Positions 25,804 through 33,744 of a DNA stretch of 45,971 nt are shown here, piece by piece. Made by a program: the position numbers and the translations under genes. The stretch spans positions 1-45,971 of the forward strand of contig JAUWLW010000024.1 in assembly GCA_030613505.1 (NCBI GenBank), in the 5' to 3' direction. A model generated the notes under the pieces. That model was not told the origin of the DNA. It worked only from the letters and a program-made list of their open reading frames with translations, and ran no database searches. Numbering within the stretch: position 1 is the first letter of the stretch; the number at the start of each line of letters is the position of its first letter. Origin of the DNA: Candidatus Zixiibacteriota bacterium (GTDB lineage: Bacteria > RBG-13-66-14 > B26-G2 > WVWN01).

Positions 25804-27351
25804 GTGGTCCGTCTATACGAATATCAGGGTAAAGGACTCCTGCGGCGGGCGGGCGTGAAGGTCCCGCCGGGACGCGCCGCACGCTCGGCCGCGGAGGCCA
25901 CGGTCATAGCGCGGGAGATCGGCGCGCCGGTCGTCCTGAAGGCCCAGGTATTCATAACCGGCCGGGCGGCCGTGGGCGGCATTAAGTTCGCCGAAAACGC
26001 TATGGCTGCGGAGCGCGTCGCCGGCCGCGACTTTTTGGGCCGCACGTTTAGAGGCCAACGTTGCGACGTCGTCCTCGTCGAGCGGAAGTTGAACGTCGCG
26101 CGCGAGATGTACGCCGCGGTCGTCGTCGACAACGACGCCCGGATGCCCCTCCTTATATTCTCGTCCGTCGGCGGCACCGGCGTCGAGGAGATCGCGGCCA
26201 ACCATCCGGAGGCGCTGGTGAAAAGATACCTCGACGCGGCGCGCGGCCTATACGGCTATGAGGCGCGGGAGCTGGCGCGGCGCGCGGGCCTTCGGGGCCG
26301 GGAGCTCGTGGCCGTGGCGGACGTCCTGGTGAAGCTGTGGCGCGTCGCCCGCGACGCCGAGGCCCGGGCGGCGGAGATAAACCCGCTGGTCGTAACGGAC
26401 GAGGGCGAGGTCGTGGCCGCGGACTGCCGCGTTACGGCGGACGACTACGCCGTTTACCGGCACCCGGAGCTCGACGTGCAGGTCGCCCGCGAGTTCGACC
26501 GGCCTCCCACCGAGTTAGACCTTATAGCCTACAACGTCGAGAAGGACGACTACCGCGGCACGTTTTATTTCGTACAGCTCGCGGAGGGCTTCGCGCCGGA
26601 AGACCGCTGCGTCGCGCTCCACGGCGCCGGCGGCGGCGGCTCGATGATGTCGATGGACGCCGCGCTGGCCGAGGGTTTCAAGGTCGCCAACTTCTGCGAT
26701 ACCTCCGGCAACCCGCCGGCGAGCAAGGTTTACCGCGCGGCGTGCATCCTGCTGGCCCAGAAGAACGTCGTCGGCTATTTCGGCTCCGGCTCCGGCGTCG
26801 CCAGCCAGGAGCAGTTCCACTCCGCGCGGGGCCTGGTAAAGGCCTTCCGCGAGGTTTGGCTCGACGTTCCCTGCGTCGAGCGGCTGGGCGGCAACCAGGA
26901 AGAACGCGCCATCCGGATACTGACCGAATATACGAAGGACTTGCCCGCGCCGGTGGAGTGCTACGGCAAAGATACGCCGGCGCGGCATTGCGCGCGGCGG
27001 CTGCGCGAGCTCGTGGACGGTTACGATTACGGCGTTCGTCACGAGAAGCCGCCCGGCCTGCCGCACAATTCGTCGTATTCTTTCCGGACCGTTACCGGCG
27101 GGACTGTCTCCTACGATTACGCGCGATGCGAGGGCTGCGATTCCAAAGTATGCGTAGCGGATTGCGTCCCGCAAATCCTCAAATTGGAGGACGGCAGGCC
27201 GGCCTTAAATATCGGCGCCGAAGAGGCGGCGCGGGGCCGCTGCACCGAGTGCCTGGCGTGCGAAGTGGAGTGCCGCGCCCGGGGCAACGGCGGCGGCCGG
27301 ATAACGCTGCCTATCGCCGGGTTACACGAGTATTTAAAAAAGACGCGTTGA
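25804..27351 (+). CDS. ccsA: Citryl-CoA synthetase large subunit-like ATP-grasp protein fused to a 2x[4Fe-4S] ferredoxin domain
   Basis: 515 residues from GTG. The first 390 or so are an acyl-CoA synthetase beta (SucC/CcsA/ACL) subunit: ATP-grasp N-domain, metal-binding EINPL (191-195), then a CoA-ligase flavodoxin-like domain. Two signatures lean to the ATP-citrate-lyase/citryl-CoA branch rather than SucC: the GAGGGGSMMSMD stretch and the DTSGNPPASKVY motif (299-310), where ACL has SGAP. A C-terminal extension (about 425-510) carries eight cysteines, C442-x2-C445-x4-C450-x3-C454 and C480-x2-C483-x2-C486-x3-C490, like a 2x[4Fe-4S] ferredoxin. Known CcsA makes citryl-CoA from citrate, ATP and CoA with CcsB. 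The fused iron-sulfur domain is not part of that description. SucC remains an alternative. Confidence 0.75.
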   Translation: MVRLYEYQGKGLLRRAGVKVPPGRAARSAAEATVIAREIGAPVVLKAQVFITGRAAVGGIKFAENAMAAERVAGRDFLGRTFRGQRCDVVLVERKLNVAREMYAAVVVDNDARMPLLIFSSVGGTGVEEIAANHPEALVKRYLDAARGLYGYEARELARRAGLRGRELVAVADVLVKLWRVARDAEARAAEINPLVVTDEGEVVAADCRVTADDYAVYRHPELDVQVAREFDRPPTELDLIAYNVEKDDYRGTFYFVQLAEGFAPEDRCVALHGAGGGGSMMSMDAALAEGFKVANFCDTSGNPPASKVYRAACILLAQKNVVGYFGSGSGVASQEQFHSARGLVKAFREVWLDVPCVERLGGNQEERAIRILTEYTKDLPAPVECYGKDTPARHCARRLRELVDGYDYGVRHEKPPGLPHNSSYSFRTVTGGTVSYDYARCEGCDSKVCVADCVPQILKLEDGRPALNIGAEEAARGRCTECLACEVECRARGNGGGRITLPIAGLHEYLKKTR

Positions 27352-27352
27352 T

Positions 27353-28261
27353 ATGTCAATCTTAGTTAGTAAAGAGGATAAAGTCCTCGTGGCCGGCATT
27401 ACCGGCCGCGAAGGTCGGGCCCGCACGCGCCTTATGAAGGGCTACGGGACCAACGTCGTCGCCGGCGTCTCCCCGGGCCACGGCGGCGAGGAAGTCGAGG
27501 GCGTTCCGGTCTTCGATACGGTGGCCGCGGCGGTCGAGGCGGTGGGCGAGGTTTACGCGGCCGTCGTCTTCGTGCCCGGGCCGGCGGTGAAGGAGGCCGC
27601 GGTGGAGGCCTTCGCCGGCGGCGTCAAGTTGGCCGTGCTGGTCCCCGACCGGGTGCCGATATGGGACGCGATGGCCATCGACGCGGCGGCGCGCGAACAC
27701 GGCGCGCGATACGTGGGCCCCAACACGTTGGGCGTGCTCTCGGTGGACAAGGCCGTGCTGGGTATGGTCGGCGGCCGGGCGGAGTCGGCGCGGGAGTGGT
27801 TCAAGCCCGGGCCGGTCGGCATCTCGTCTCGCTCCGGAGGGATTACGTCGTCGCTGGCGTATTACCTCGGCCGGGCGGGCGTCGGCGCGACCACGCTGGT
27901 GCATGTCGGCGGCGACCCTATCGTCGGCACGCCGCACCAGGACGCCGTTCGGTTATTCCAGGAGGACGCCGATACGAAGGCCGTGGTGATGTTCGGCGAG
28001 ATAGGCGGCAGCCAGGAGGAGAAGGTTGCCGAGCTCATCGCCGAAGGCGTGGTTACCAAGCCCGTGGTGGCGTTCATCGGCGGTAAGGCCGCGACGGAGG
28101 GGACGCGCTTCTCCCACGCCGGCGCGATCGTCGAGGGCGGCCGCGGCACGTACGAGGGCAAGGTGGGGGCCCTGCGCGAGGCGGGGGCCATTGTCGTGGA
28201 CGACTACGATAAGGTCGCGGAGTACACGTTGGGAGTTTTGAAGGACCTGGGCGAAGTATGA
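27353..28261 (+). CDS. ccsB: Citryl-CoA synthetase small subunit-like protein (SucD/CcsB family)
   Basis: 302 residues, start one base after the upstream stop (translationally coupled). SucD-like order: CoA-binding Rossmann half with GITGREGR and YVGPNTLGVLS, then the ligase half with the phosphorylated histidine His255 in FSHAGAI. The motif SSRSGGIT (158-165) carries SGG as in ATP-citrate lyase, where SucD usually has SGT. Together with the large subunit it should form the heteromeric synthetase that activates citrate (or succinate) with ATP and CoA via a phosphohistidine. The co-encoded lyase at 30542 favours citrate. Confidence 0.78.
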   Translation: MSILVSKEDKVLVAGITGREGRARTRLMKGYGTNVVAGVSPGHGGEEVEGVPVFDTVAAAVEAVGEVYAAVVFVPGPAVKEAAVEAFAGGVKLAVLVPDRVPIWDAMAIDAAAREHGARYVGPNTLGVLSVDKAVLGMVGGRAESAREWFKPGPVGISSRSGGITSSLAYYLGRAGVGATTLVHVGGDPIVGTPHQDAVRLFQEDADTKAVVMFGEIGGSQEEKVAELIAEGVVTKPVVAFIGGKAATEGTRFSHAGAIVEGGRGTYEGKVGALREAGAIVVDDYDKVAEYTLGVLKDLGEV

Positions 28262-29712
28262 GCGACGACGAGCGAGGAGATAGTTTGACCAGTGCGCCGG
28301 CGCCGCCGGCGTTCGCCAAACTACGGCCCCGGCCGGACATGCGGGCGTCGGTGTGCGAGGGTCTCTTCGGCCAGATGTTCTTGAACCTCGCCGGCCCCTG
28401 GTCGGCGTTCGTTACGGCGCTGGCGGTGAGCCTGGGCGCCGGTAGCCGGGCGTTCGGCTTAATCTTTGCCGCCGGCCCGGTCATTGCGTTATCGCAGGTG
28501 CTGGGGCCGGTGCTGCTGCCCGTCTTCGGCGGCTCGCGGCGGCGGCTCGTCGTCGCGGCCAGCGCGGCCGCGCGCGGTATAATATTCCTCATCCCGGCGG
28601 TGGTGGTTTGGCTCGAGCCGGAGGCGGCGCTCGCCCTCTTTATAGCTTGTTTCCTGGCCTCGCAGGTTTTTACCGGCGTCATGACGAGCGTGTGGACGAG
28701 TTGGATCGGCGCCGTCGTCCCGGAACGCATCCGCGGCCGTTTCCTCGGCAAGCGGACGCAACTGATGATGGCGCTGGGGATCGTCGTCGCCTTCGCCGCC
28801 AGCGTTTTTAAGGACCTTTCCGTGCCGGGAAGCGAAACCGGCTTGACGGGATTCTTTCGCCGCCTGTTCGGCGTCGCCGGCGGCCTGTGGGGCGCGGGCG
28901 GAGAACGGTACGCCTACTTTATAATATTCGCCTTTGCCGGGGTTGCGGGCCTCGCCTCAACGCTGCTGCTGTTGCGGCAGCGCGACCGCCCCGCGCCAGC
29001 CGTACGCTTTTCACTCCGCTCGTTGGGCGAGCCCTTCCGCGAACGCCGCTTCCGCCGCCTGATATATTTCTTCGGATGGTGGTGGTTCGCGGCATCATTC
29101 GGCGCGCCGTTCTGGCAGCCGTTCCTCCTCGGAGAATTGCGCATGTCGCTAACCGCGGTTCAGATATACAACTCGCTTTTGATAATCGCGATGGCGGCGA
29201 CGGCGGCCTTGTGGGGCCGTCTGTTAGACCGCTTCGGCAACAAGCCGGTCTTTCGAGGGCTAATATTCCTGGCGACGGCGAACTCGTTCGTATACGTCTT
29301 CATGCGACCGGACCTTTACTGGTGGGTTTGGCTGGAGGCCGTCACGTCGGGCGCGATGTGGGGCGGGACTATGGTCGCGACGACGAACCTTATCATCCGC
29401 CTGAGCCCGGAGGCCAAGCGGGATAATTACGTAGCGGTTTACGCCGTCGTCGCCGGCGCGTGCGGCCTGGTCGCGACCATCGGCTCGGGCCAGTTCGTCG
29501 CCATGCTGCCGCGTTACGTCTCGTTGGGAGGCTGGCAGCTTCTGAATATGAAGGTCGCATTCCTCATAGCCACGGCTTTTCGCCTCGCTTCGCACGTACC
29601 AATGTATTTAGTAAAAGAACCTCGGGCGGTGCCCTTCCACCACATGATGCGCGCCGTGGCCGCGGACGCGCGGCTGTGGCTTCTGCGGTTTCGACCCGGC
29701 CCCGGCAAATGA
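28258..29712 (+). CDS. MFS transporter
   Basis: 484 residues with 12 predicted membrane helices and a motif-A-like loop after helix 2-3 (PERIRGRFLGKR). A second loop (WGRLLDRFGNKPVFRG) is the matching half repeat. The start overlaps the stop of the synthetase small subunit (ATGA), so it is in the same operon. The substrate is not readable; being inside a citrate gene set, a di- or tricarboxylate or a related anion is possible but unproven. The closest visible resemblance is to uncharacterised MFS_1 members. Confidence 0.87.
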   Translation: MSDDERGDSLTSAPAPPAFAKLRPRPDMRASVCEGLFGQMFLNLAGPWSAFVTALAVSLGAGSRAFGLIFAAGPVIALSQVLGPVLLPVFGGSRRRLVVAASAAARGIIFLIPAVVVWLEPEAALALFIACFLASQVFTGVMTSVWTSWIGAVVPERIRGRFLGKRTQLMMALGIVVAFAASVFKDLSVPGSETGLTGFFRRLFGVAGGLWGAGGERYAYFIIFAFAGVAGLASTLLLLRQRDRPAPAVRFSLRSLGEPFRERRFRRLIYFFGWWWFAASFGAPFWQPFLLGELRMSLTAVQIYNSLLIIAMAATAALWGRLLDRFGNKPVFRGLIFLATANSFVYVFMRPDLYWWVWLEAVTSGAMWGGTMVATTNLIIRLSPEAKRDNYVAVYAVVAGACGLVATIGSGQFVAMLPRYVSLGGWQLLNMKVAFLIATAFRLASHVPMYLVKEPRAVPFHHMMRAVAADARLWLLRFRPGPGK

Positions 29713-29737
29713 CGTTATGGCAAAAGGAAAACGTAAA

Positions 29738-30136
29738 ATGAAAGTTCTCTTTGTATGCACCGGCAACTCGTGCCGCTCACAGATGGCGGAGGGTTGGGCG
29801 AATTACTTGGGCGCGGGCCTCCTCGAGGCCTACTCCGCGGGCGTGTACCCCGTTGGCGTCGCGCCGCTCACGGTGGAGGTTATGGCCGAGGCCGGCGTAG
29901 ATATATCGCGTCAGCGCTCCAAGTCCGTCGACGAGTTCGTCGGCGAAGAGTTTGACTACGTAATTACGCTATGCGATAATGCGCGGGAGTTGTGCCCGTA
30001 CTTCCCGGGCGAGGGCGCGCGCTTCCACTGGCCCATAGACGACCCGTACCGCCTGGGTTTGGATGATTACCGGCGAGCGCGGGACGATATCCGCGCCAGG
30101 TTGGAAGCCTTTTTAAACGAACTCAACGGCCCGTAA
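29738..30136 (+). CDS. Low-molecular-weight phosphatase / arsenate reductase (ArsC-like)
   Basis: About 132 residues from ATG 29738, which follows AAAGGA; an earlier in-frame ATG at 29717 has no such site. The N-terminal P-loop CTGNSCR (C-x5-R) with SQMAEG, the thiol region TLCDNARELCPYFPG and the DDPYR loop with its general-acid Asp match thioredoxin-coupled arsenate reductases of the LMW-PTP fold. Cys residues of the redox triad are present (P-loop Cys plus TLC and ELC). It would reduce arsenate to arsenite or act as a tyrosine phosphatase. There is no ars operon here, so its link to the surrounding genes is unclear. Confidence 0.87.
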   Translation: MKVLFVCTGNSCRSQMAEGWANYLGAGLLEAYSAGVYPVGVAPLTVEVMAEAGVDISRQRSKSVDEFVGEEFDYVITLCDNARELCPYFPGEGARFHWPIDDPYRLGLDDYRRARDDIRARLEAFLNELNGP

Positions 30137-30158
30137 GTAACCGCCGGGCAAGAGGTGA

Positions 30159-30506
30159 ATGACGGCCGAGACGCCGAAGATAACGCGGCAGCGCGAGCTG
30201 GAGGCCGAGATTAATTTCCTCGTCCCGCGGCTCGTGATGTCGGGGGCGACGTTCGTCGTCGTCCACGGCGCCGTCGCCCGGGGCACCGCTCGAGCCAATT
30301 CGAAATTGAATCTAATCGTCGTCGCCGCCAGCGACCTCCCCTTCAAAGAGCGCCAGGAATATTTCCGCGACAAATTCAAGGGCCGCGAGCCGGTCGAGAT
30401 GGTAGTGTACACCGCGGCGGAGTTCAACCGCGCCAAGGAAGAGAGCACGCTGGTACGACACGCCATGCGGGAAGGGCGCGTCGTGTATTCGCCCGAGCGG
30501 GGATAG
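30159..30506 (+). CDS. Nucleotidyltransferase-fold protein with degenerate active site
   Basis: 115 residues, SD AGAGGTG before the ATG. The middle matches a MNT/KNT-like nucleotidyltransferase core, G-A-V-A-R-G-T-A-R-A-N-S-K-L-N-L-I-V-V, but where active enzymes have GS and a D-x-D metal pair (as in S-D-I-D-L-L-V), this has GA and K-L-N. The C-terminal helix and Y-T-A-A-E-F-N-R motif resemble the usual F-x-x-x-x-x region. It is probably an inactive or repurposed member, perhaps a regulator or partner subunit. It sits between the arsC-like and lyase genes and no HEPN partner is visible. Confidence 0.7.
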   Translation: MTAETPKITRQRELEAEINFLVPRLVMSGATFVVVHGAVARGTARANSKLNLIVVAASDLPFKERQEYFRDKFKGREPVEMVVYTAAEFNRAKEESTLVRHAMREGRVVYSPERG

Positions 30507-30541
30507 CGTGTCGGCGGTTTTCATATAGTCAGGAGCGGTTT

Positions 30542-31318
30542 ATGGCCGATAAATGGTTTACCAACATAACGGACGTAGCCCCCAACAAGATACGCCTCCG
30601 CGGCTATCCCATCGAGGAGCTGATGGGCCGCAAGAGCTTCGCCGAGGTCGTATGGCTCGCGCTGCTCGGCGAGCTGCCGTCCGAAACCGAGGGTAAGCTC
30701 CTCGACGCCATACTGGTTTCGTCGGTGGACCACGGCGTCACGCCGCCGTCGACGCTGGCCGCTCGAGCCGCGGCCTCTACCGGCGCGCCGGTGAACGCCG
30801 CGCTGGCCTCGGGCGTGCTGGCCGTCAACCGCTTCCACGGCGGCGCGGTCGAGGGGTGTATGAACGCGCTGGCCGAGGCGCTAGCCGAGATGAAGGAGAC
30901 GGGCGTCTCGCGCGAGGAGGCCGCGGCCGCGATAGTGGAGCGTTACCGCGAGGCCGGAAGGCGGGTGGAGGGGTTCGGCCACCGCCTCCACGACGACGAT
31001 CCGCGGGCGGCGCGGCTCTTCGCGTTGGCGGAGGAGCTGGGCCTGGCGCGAGAGGGTATCCCGATGGCGCGCGCGCTCGAGGCGGCGCTGGCGAACGTTA
31101 CCGGTAAGGTTCTGCCGCTAAACGTCGACGGCGCCATCGCGGCGTGCCTTTTCGATCTGGGTTTCGAGCCGTACGTCGCCAACGCGTTCTTCATAATGGC
31201 GCGCATGCCCGGGTGGCTGGCGCACGTTCTCGAGGAGCGGGCGCGCGAGCGGCCTATGCGGCGCATCGAGCCGTCGGCGTGGGCGTACGACGGCCCGGGC
31301 GAAAGACATTTAACCTAG
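30542..31318 (+). CDS. ccl: Citryl-CoA lyase (citrate synthase / ACL C-domain family)
   Basis: 258 residues, much shorter than citrate synthase (about 430) and the size of the Hydrogenobacter citryl-CoA lyase. SD AGGAGCGG before the ATG. It contains DHGVTPPST (His64), the GFGHRLHD motif (His147) and LNVDG (Asp196), the three catalytic residues of the citrate synthase family, and resembles the C-terminal part of ATP-citrate lyase. It should cleave citryl-CoA to acetyl-CoA and oxaloacetate, or run backwards. A short, synthase-like enzyme beside CcsA/CcsB-like subunits fits the two-step citrate-cleavage route. A citrate synthase role is less likely because the N-terminal helices are missing. Confidence 0.85.
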   Translation: MADKWFTNITDVAPNKIRLRGYPIEELMGRKSFAEVVWLALLGELPSETEGKLLDAILVSSVDHGVTPPSTLAARAAASTGAPVNAALASGVLAVNRFHGGAVEGCMNALAEALAEMKETGVSREEAAAAIVERYREAGRRVEGFGHRLHDDDPRAARLFALAEELGLAREGIPMARALEAALANVTGKVLPLNVDGAIAACLFDLGFEPYVANAFFIMARMPGWLAHVLEERARERPMRRIEPSAWAYDGPGERHLT

Positions 31319-31331
31319 CTCGAGGTGCGAT

Positions 31332-31865
31332 ATGGAAGAAAAAATAAGAGAGCTCTTGCCGGAGTTGGCGGAGATAGAGGACGGCGCGCTGCGCGATAAG
31401 GTCGTCGCGGCCTACGAGGCCGCGCTCGAGCGCGGCGGCTGGCAACCGGAGGATATGGCGCGGATGCCGTTTACGCTGCTCCTCGAGCCGTGCCCGGCGA
31501 CGTACCTCGAGCACACCCGCGCCGTGACGCGATGCGCTGTCGCCGTAGGGGCCGCGATGGCCGAGGCGTACGGTTCCCGCCTGAATATCGACCGCGACCA
31601 CCTGCTCGCCGCGGCGCTACTGCACGACGTCGGCAAGCTTTTGGAGTACCGCGAGGAGGGCGGCGGGTTCGTCAAGTCGGAGCTGGGCCGCATGCTCCGG
31701 CACCCGTTCTCCGGCGCCGCGCTCTGCTACGAGTTCGGCCTGCCGGCGGCGGTGGTCCACGTCGTCGCGACGCACGCCCGCGAGGGCGAGGGCTCCCGGG
31801 TGACGCCGGAGGCGATAATTATCCACCACGCCGACTTTATGAATTTCGAGCCGTTTAAATTGTAA
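31332..31865 (+). CDS. HD-domain phosphohydrolase
   Basis: 177 residues. Contains the metal-binding HD pattern: an upstream His in LEHTRAV (about 57-63), LLHDVGKLL with His-Asp, then HPFSGAAL and VATHAREG, with a late HHADFMN near the C-terminus. This is the HDc fold used by phosphohydrolases acting on nucleotides or phosphorylated cofactors. The substrate is unknown. It begins 14 bases after the lyase stop and ends nine bases before the hydro-lyase gene, so it belongs to the operon; a link to citrate metabolism is only contextual. Confidence 0.85.
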   Translation: MEEKIRELLPELAEIEDGALRDKVVAAYEAALERGGWQPEDMARMPFTLLLEPCPATYLEHTRAVTRCAVAVGAAMAEAYGSRLNIDRDHLLAAALLHDVGKLLEYREEGGGFVKSELGRMLRHPFSGAALCYEFGLPAAVVHVVATHAREGEGSRVTPEAIIIHHADFMNFEPFKL

Positions 31866-31873
31866 GGCGCGAT

Positions 31874-33130
31874 ATGCCCCAAACGTTCGCCGAGAAGATT
31901 TTTTCGCGTAAGGCCGGTCGCCCGGTGGCCGCGGGCGAGATAGTCGTGCTCGAGCCGGACCGGCTGCTATCCCACGACAACACCGCGGCCATCGCCGCGA
32001 CCTTCGGCGAGTTCGGCCTGGAACGGATTGTGGACCCGGATAAGGCCGTTATCGTTCTGGACCATTGCGTCCCGGCGGCCACCGAGAAGTACGCCCAGAA
32101 CCACCTCGAGATCCGCAAGTTCGTGGAAGCGAACGACATCGAGCATTTCTTCGACGTGGGCGAAGGAGTGTGCCACCAGGTATTCGCGGAGCAAGGGTTC
32201 GCGCTGCCGGGCGAGCTGGTCCTGGGGGCGGACAGCCACACGACGACGTACGGCGCTTTGGGCGCGTTCGCCGCGGGCATCGGGCGGACCGAGATGGCGG
32301 CGCTCTACGCCACCGGCGAGTTGTGGCTCCGGTGCCCCGAATCGCTTCGGCTCGAGGTGACGGGCGAGTTCGGCGCCGACGTATACCCCAAGGATTTGGT
32401 CCTTTATATAATCGGCGACCAGGGCGCGGACGGCGCGTTGTACCGGTCGGTGGAGTTCGCCGGGCCGACGGTGGCCGCGACGTCGCCCTCGGGCCGTATG
32501 ACGTTGTGCAACATGGCCGCGGAGATGGGCGCCAAGAACGCGTACGTCGCCCCGGACGAGAAGACGCGCGCCTTCCTCGCGGGGCGCGCGCGGCGCACGT
32601 TCGACGAAGTCTTGCCGGACGACGGCGCCGCGTACGAGCGGACGCTCTCCTACGACGTCGCCGGTCTCGAGCCCCGGGTGGCGTGCCCGCACACGGTCGA
32701 CAATGTAGTGCCGGTTGGCGAGGCGGCGGGGACGCGCGTGGACCAGATCGTCGTCGGGACTTGCACCAACGGCCGCATCGACGACCTGGTGGTGGCGGCG
32801 AATATCTTGCGGAACCGGCGCGTGGCACCGGCGGTGCGGGTCCTCGTCTTCCCTGCCAGCCGGGCGACGTACCTGGAGGCGCTCGGCATCGGCGCGCTGG
32901 CGACGCTGGCGGCGGCGGGCTGCATAATTATGAACCCGGGCTGCGGGCCGTGCCTGGGCGCCCACGAGGGGATATTGGCCGCGGGCGAGGTCTGCCTCTC
33001 GACGGCGAATCGCAACTTCCGCGGCCGCATGGGCTCGACGGAGGCCGAGGTCTATTTGTGCTCGCCGGCGACGGCGGCGGCTTCGGCGCTCCACGGTCGC
33101 ATCACCGACCCCCGGACGGTAAGGGCGTGA
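31874..33130 (+). CDS. LeuC-type hydro-lyase large subunit (aconitase/IPM isomerase/homoaconitase family)
   Basis: 418 residues, the size of archaeal-type LeuC/HacA. Fe-S ligands are Cys297 (GTCTNGR), Cys357 and Cys360 (PGCGPC). Active-site signatures SHDNT (33-37), DHCVP with Asp63-His64 and GADSHTTTYGALGAF (about 118-132) are intact. The family hydrates cis-aconitate-like substrates; homologues serve 3-isopropylmalate, homocitrate, 2,3-dimethylmalate or citrate. The paired small subunit is 120 bases downstream, separated by a tiny membrane-peptide gene. Placement behind citryl-CoA lyase suggests citrate/isocitrate isomerisation (aconitase role), but leucine or lysine pathway roles are not excluded. 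Confidence 0.85.
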   Translation: MPQTFAEKIFSRKAGRPVAAGEIVVLEPDRLLSHDNTAAIAATFGEFGLERIVDPDKAVIVLDHCVPAATEKYAQNHLEIRKFVEANDIEHFFDVGEGVCHQVFAEQGFALPGELVLGADSHTTTYGALGAFAAGIGRTEMAALYATGELWLRCPESLRLEVTGEFGADVYPKDLVLYIIGDQGADGALYRSVEFAGPTVAATSPSGRMTLCNMAAEMGAKNAYVAPDEKTRAFLAGRARRTFDEVLPDDGAAYERTLSYDVAGLEPRVACPHTVDNVVPVGEAAGTRVDQIVVGTCTNGRIDDLVVAANILRNRRVAPAVRVLVFPASRATYLEALGIGALATLAAAGCIIMNPGCGPCLGAHEGILAAGEVCLSTANRNFRGRMGSTEAEVYLCSPATAAASALHGRITDPRTVRA

Positions 33131-33134
33131 GGGT

Positions 33135-33263
33135 ATGGAGTCGTTAGTGTATTTAATCGTAATCATCTTGGTAGTCCTGGCGTTTTTGCTCTTCGTCGGC
33201 CTCGGCGCCGTGATGCTGACGACGTGGTTGTCGCTGCGGGGGAAGCGAGATGATAAAAGGTAA
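33135..33263 (+). CDS. 42-residue single-TM small protein between hydro-lyase subunits
   Basis: A 42-codon frame starting four bases after the large-subunit stop and running 14 bases into the start of the small subunit, in a different frame. The product starts MESLVYLIVIILVV, has one hydrophobic helix (about 5-32) and a basic/acidic tail (SLRGKRDDKR). GTGAGGG just before the ATG is a usable ribosome binding site. Gene order and spacing would normally put the two subunits back to back. It could be a membrane anchor for the hydro-lyase, a translational-coupling leader or chance; no homology is claimed. Confidence 0.45.
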   Translation: MESLVYLIVIILVVLAFLLFVGLGAVMLTTWLSLRGKRDDKR

Positions 33264-33744
33264 GGTCTGGAAGTACGGCGACGACGTCAACACCGACGTC
33301 ATCTTCCCCGGGCGGTACACATATACGGTAACGGACCCGGGCGAGATCGCCTCCCACGCCCTCGAGGACCTGGACCCGGCATTCGCCAAGAACGTGAAAC
33401 CCGGGGACGTCGTTGTCGCCGGCAAAAACTTCGGCTGCGGCTCGAGCCGCGAGCAGGCGGCGCTGTGCCTGAAGTACGCCGGCGTGGCCGCGGTAGTGGC
33501 GGCGTCGTTCGCGCGCATATTTTTCCGCAACGCCATCAACGCCGGCCTGCCGACGGTCGCGGCGCCCGAAGCGATACCACATATAAACGCCGGCGACGAG
33601 ATAACCGTCGATTTCCAGGTGGGGGAGTTGACGGCCGCGGACGGCTCGAGTTATAAATTTACGGCGCTGCCGCCCGAAGTGATCGGCATTCTCGAGGCGG
33701 GCGGCCTGGTGCCGTACGTCAAAAAGGAGTTGGCGAATAAATGA
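33250..33744 (+). CDS. LeuD-type hydro-lyase small subunit
   Basis: 164 residues, normal for the short archaeal-type LeuD/HacB. It has DDVNTDVIFPGRY (11-23), KNFGCGSSREQAA and ARIFFRNAINAGL, the conserved swivelling-domain motifs. The substrate-recognition loop after GRY reads TYT, whereas characterised methanogen pairs have YLRT (homoaconitase) or YLVY (isopropylmalate), so the substrate cannot be read from it directly. It is the partner of the large subunit at 31874; ATG follows the GCGAG box of the small-peptide frame. Confidence 0.86.
   Translation: MIKGKVWKYGDDVNTDVIFPGRYTYTVTDPGEIASHALEDLDPAFAKNVKPGDVVVAGKNFGCGSSREQAALCLKYAGVAAVVAASFARIFFRNAINAGLPTVAAPEAIPHINAGDEITVDFQVGELTAADGSSYKFTALPPEVIGILEAGGLVPYVKKELANK

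Noticed and set aside
25804-28261. Plain succinyl-CoA synthetase (SucCD)
   Set aside because: The SGNP and SGG motifs and the co-encoded short citrate-synthase-like lyase fit the citryl-CoA branch better. It remains an alternative.
30542-31318. Citrate synthase
   Set aside because: At 258 residues it lacks the N-terminal helices of synthases of about 430 residues and matches the lyase/ACL C-domain pattern.
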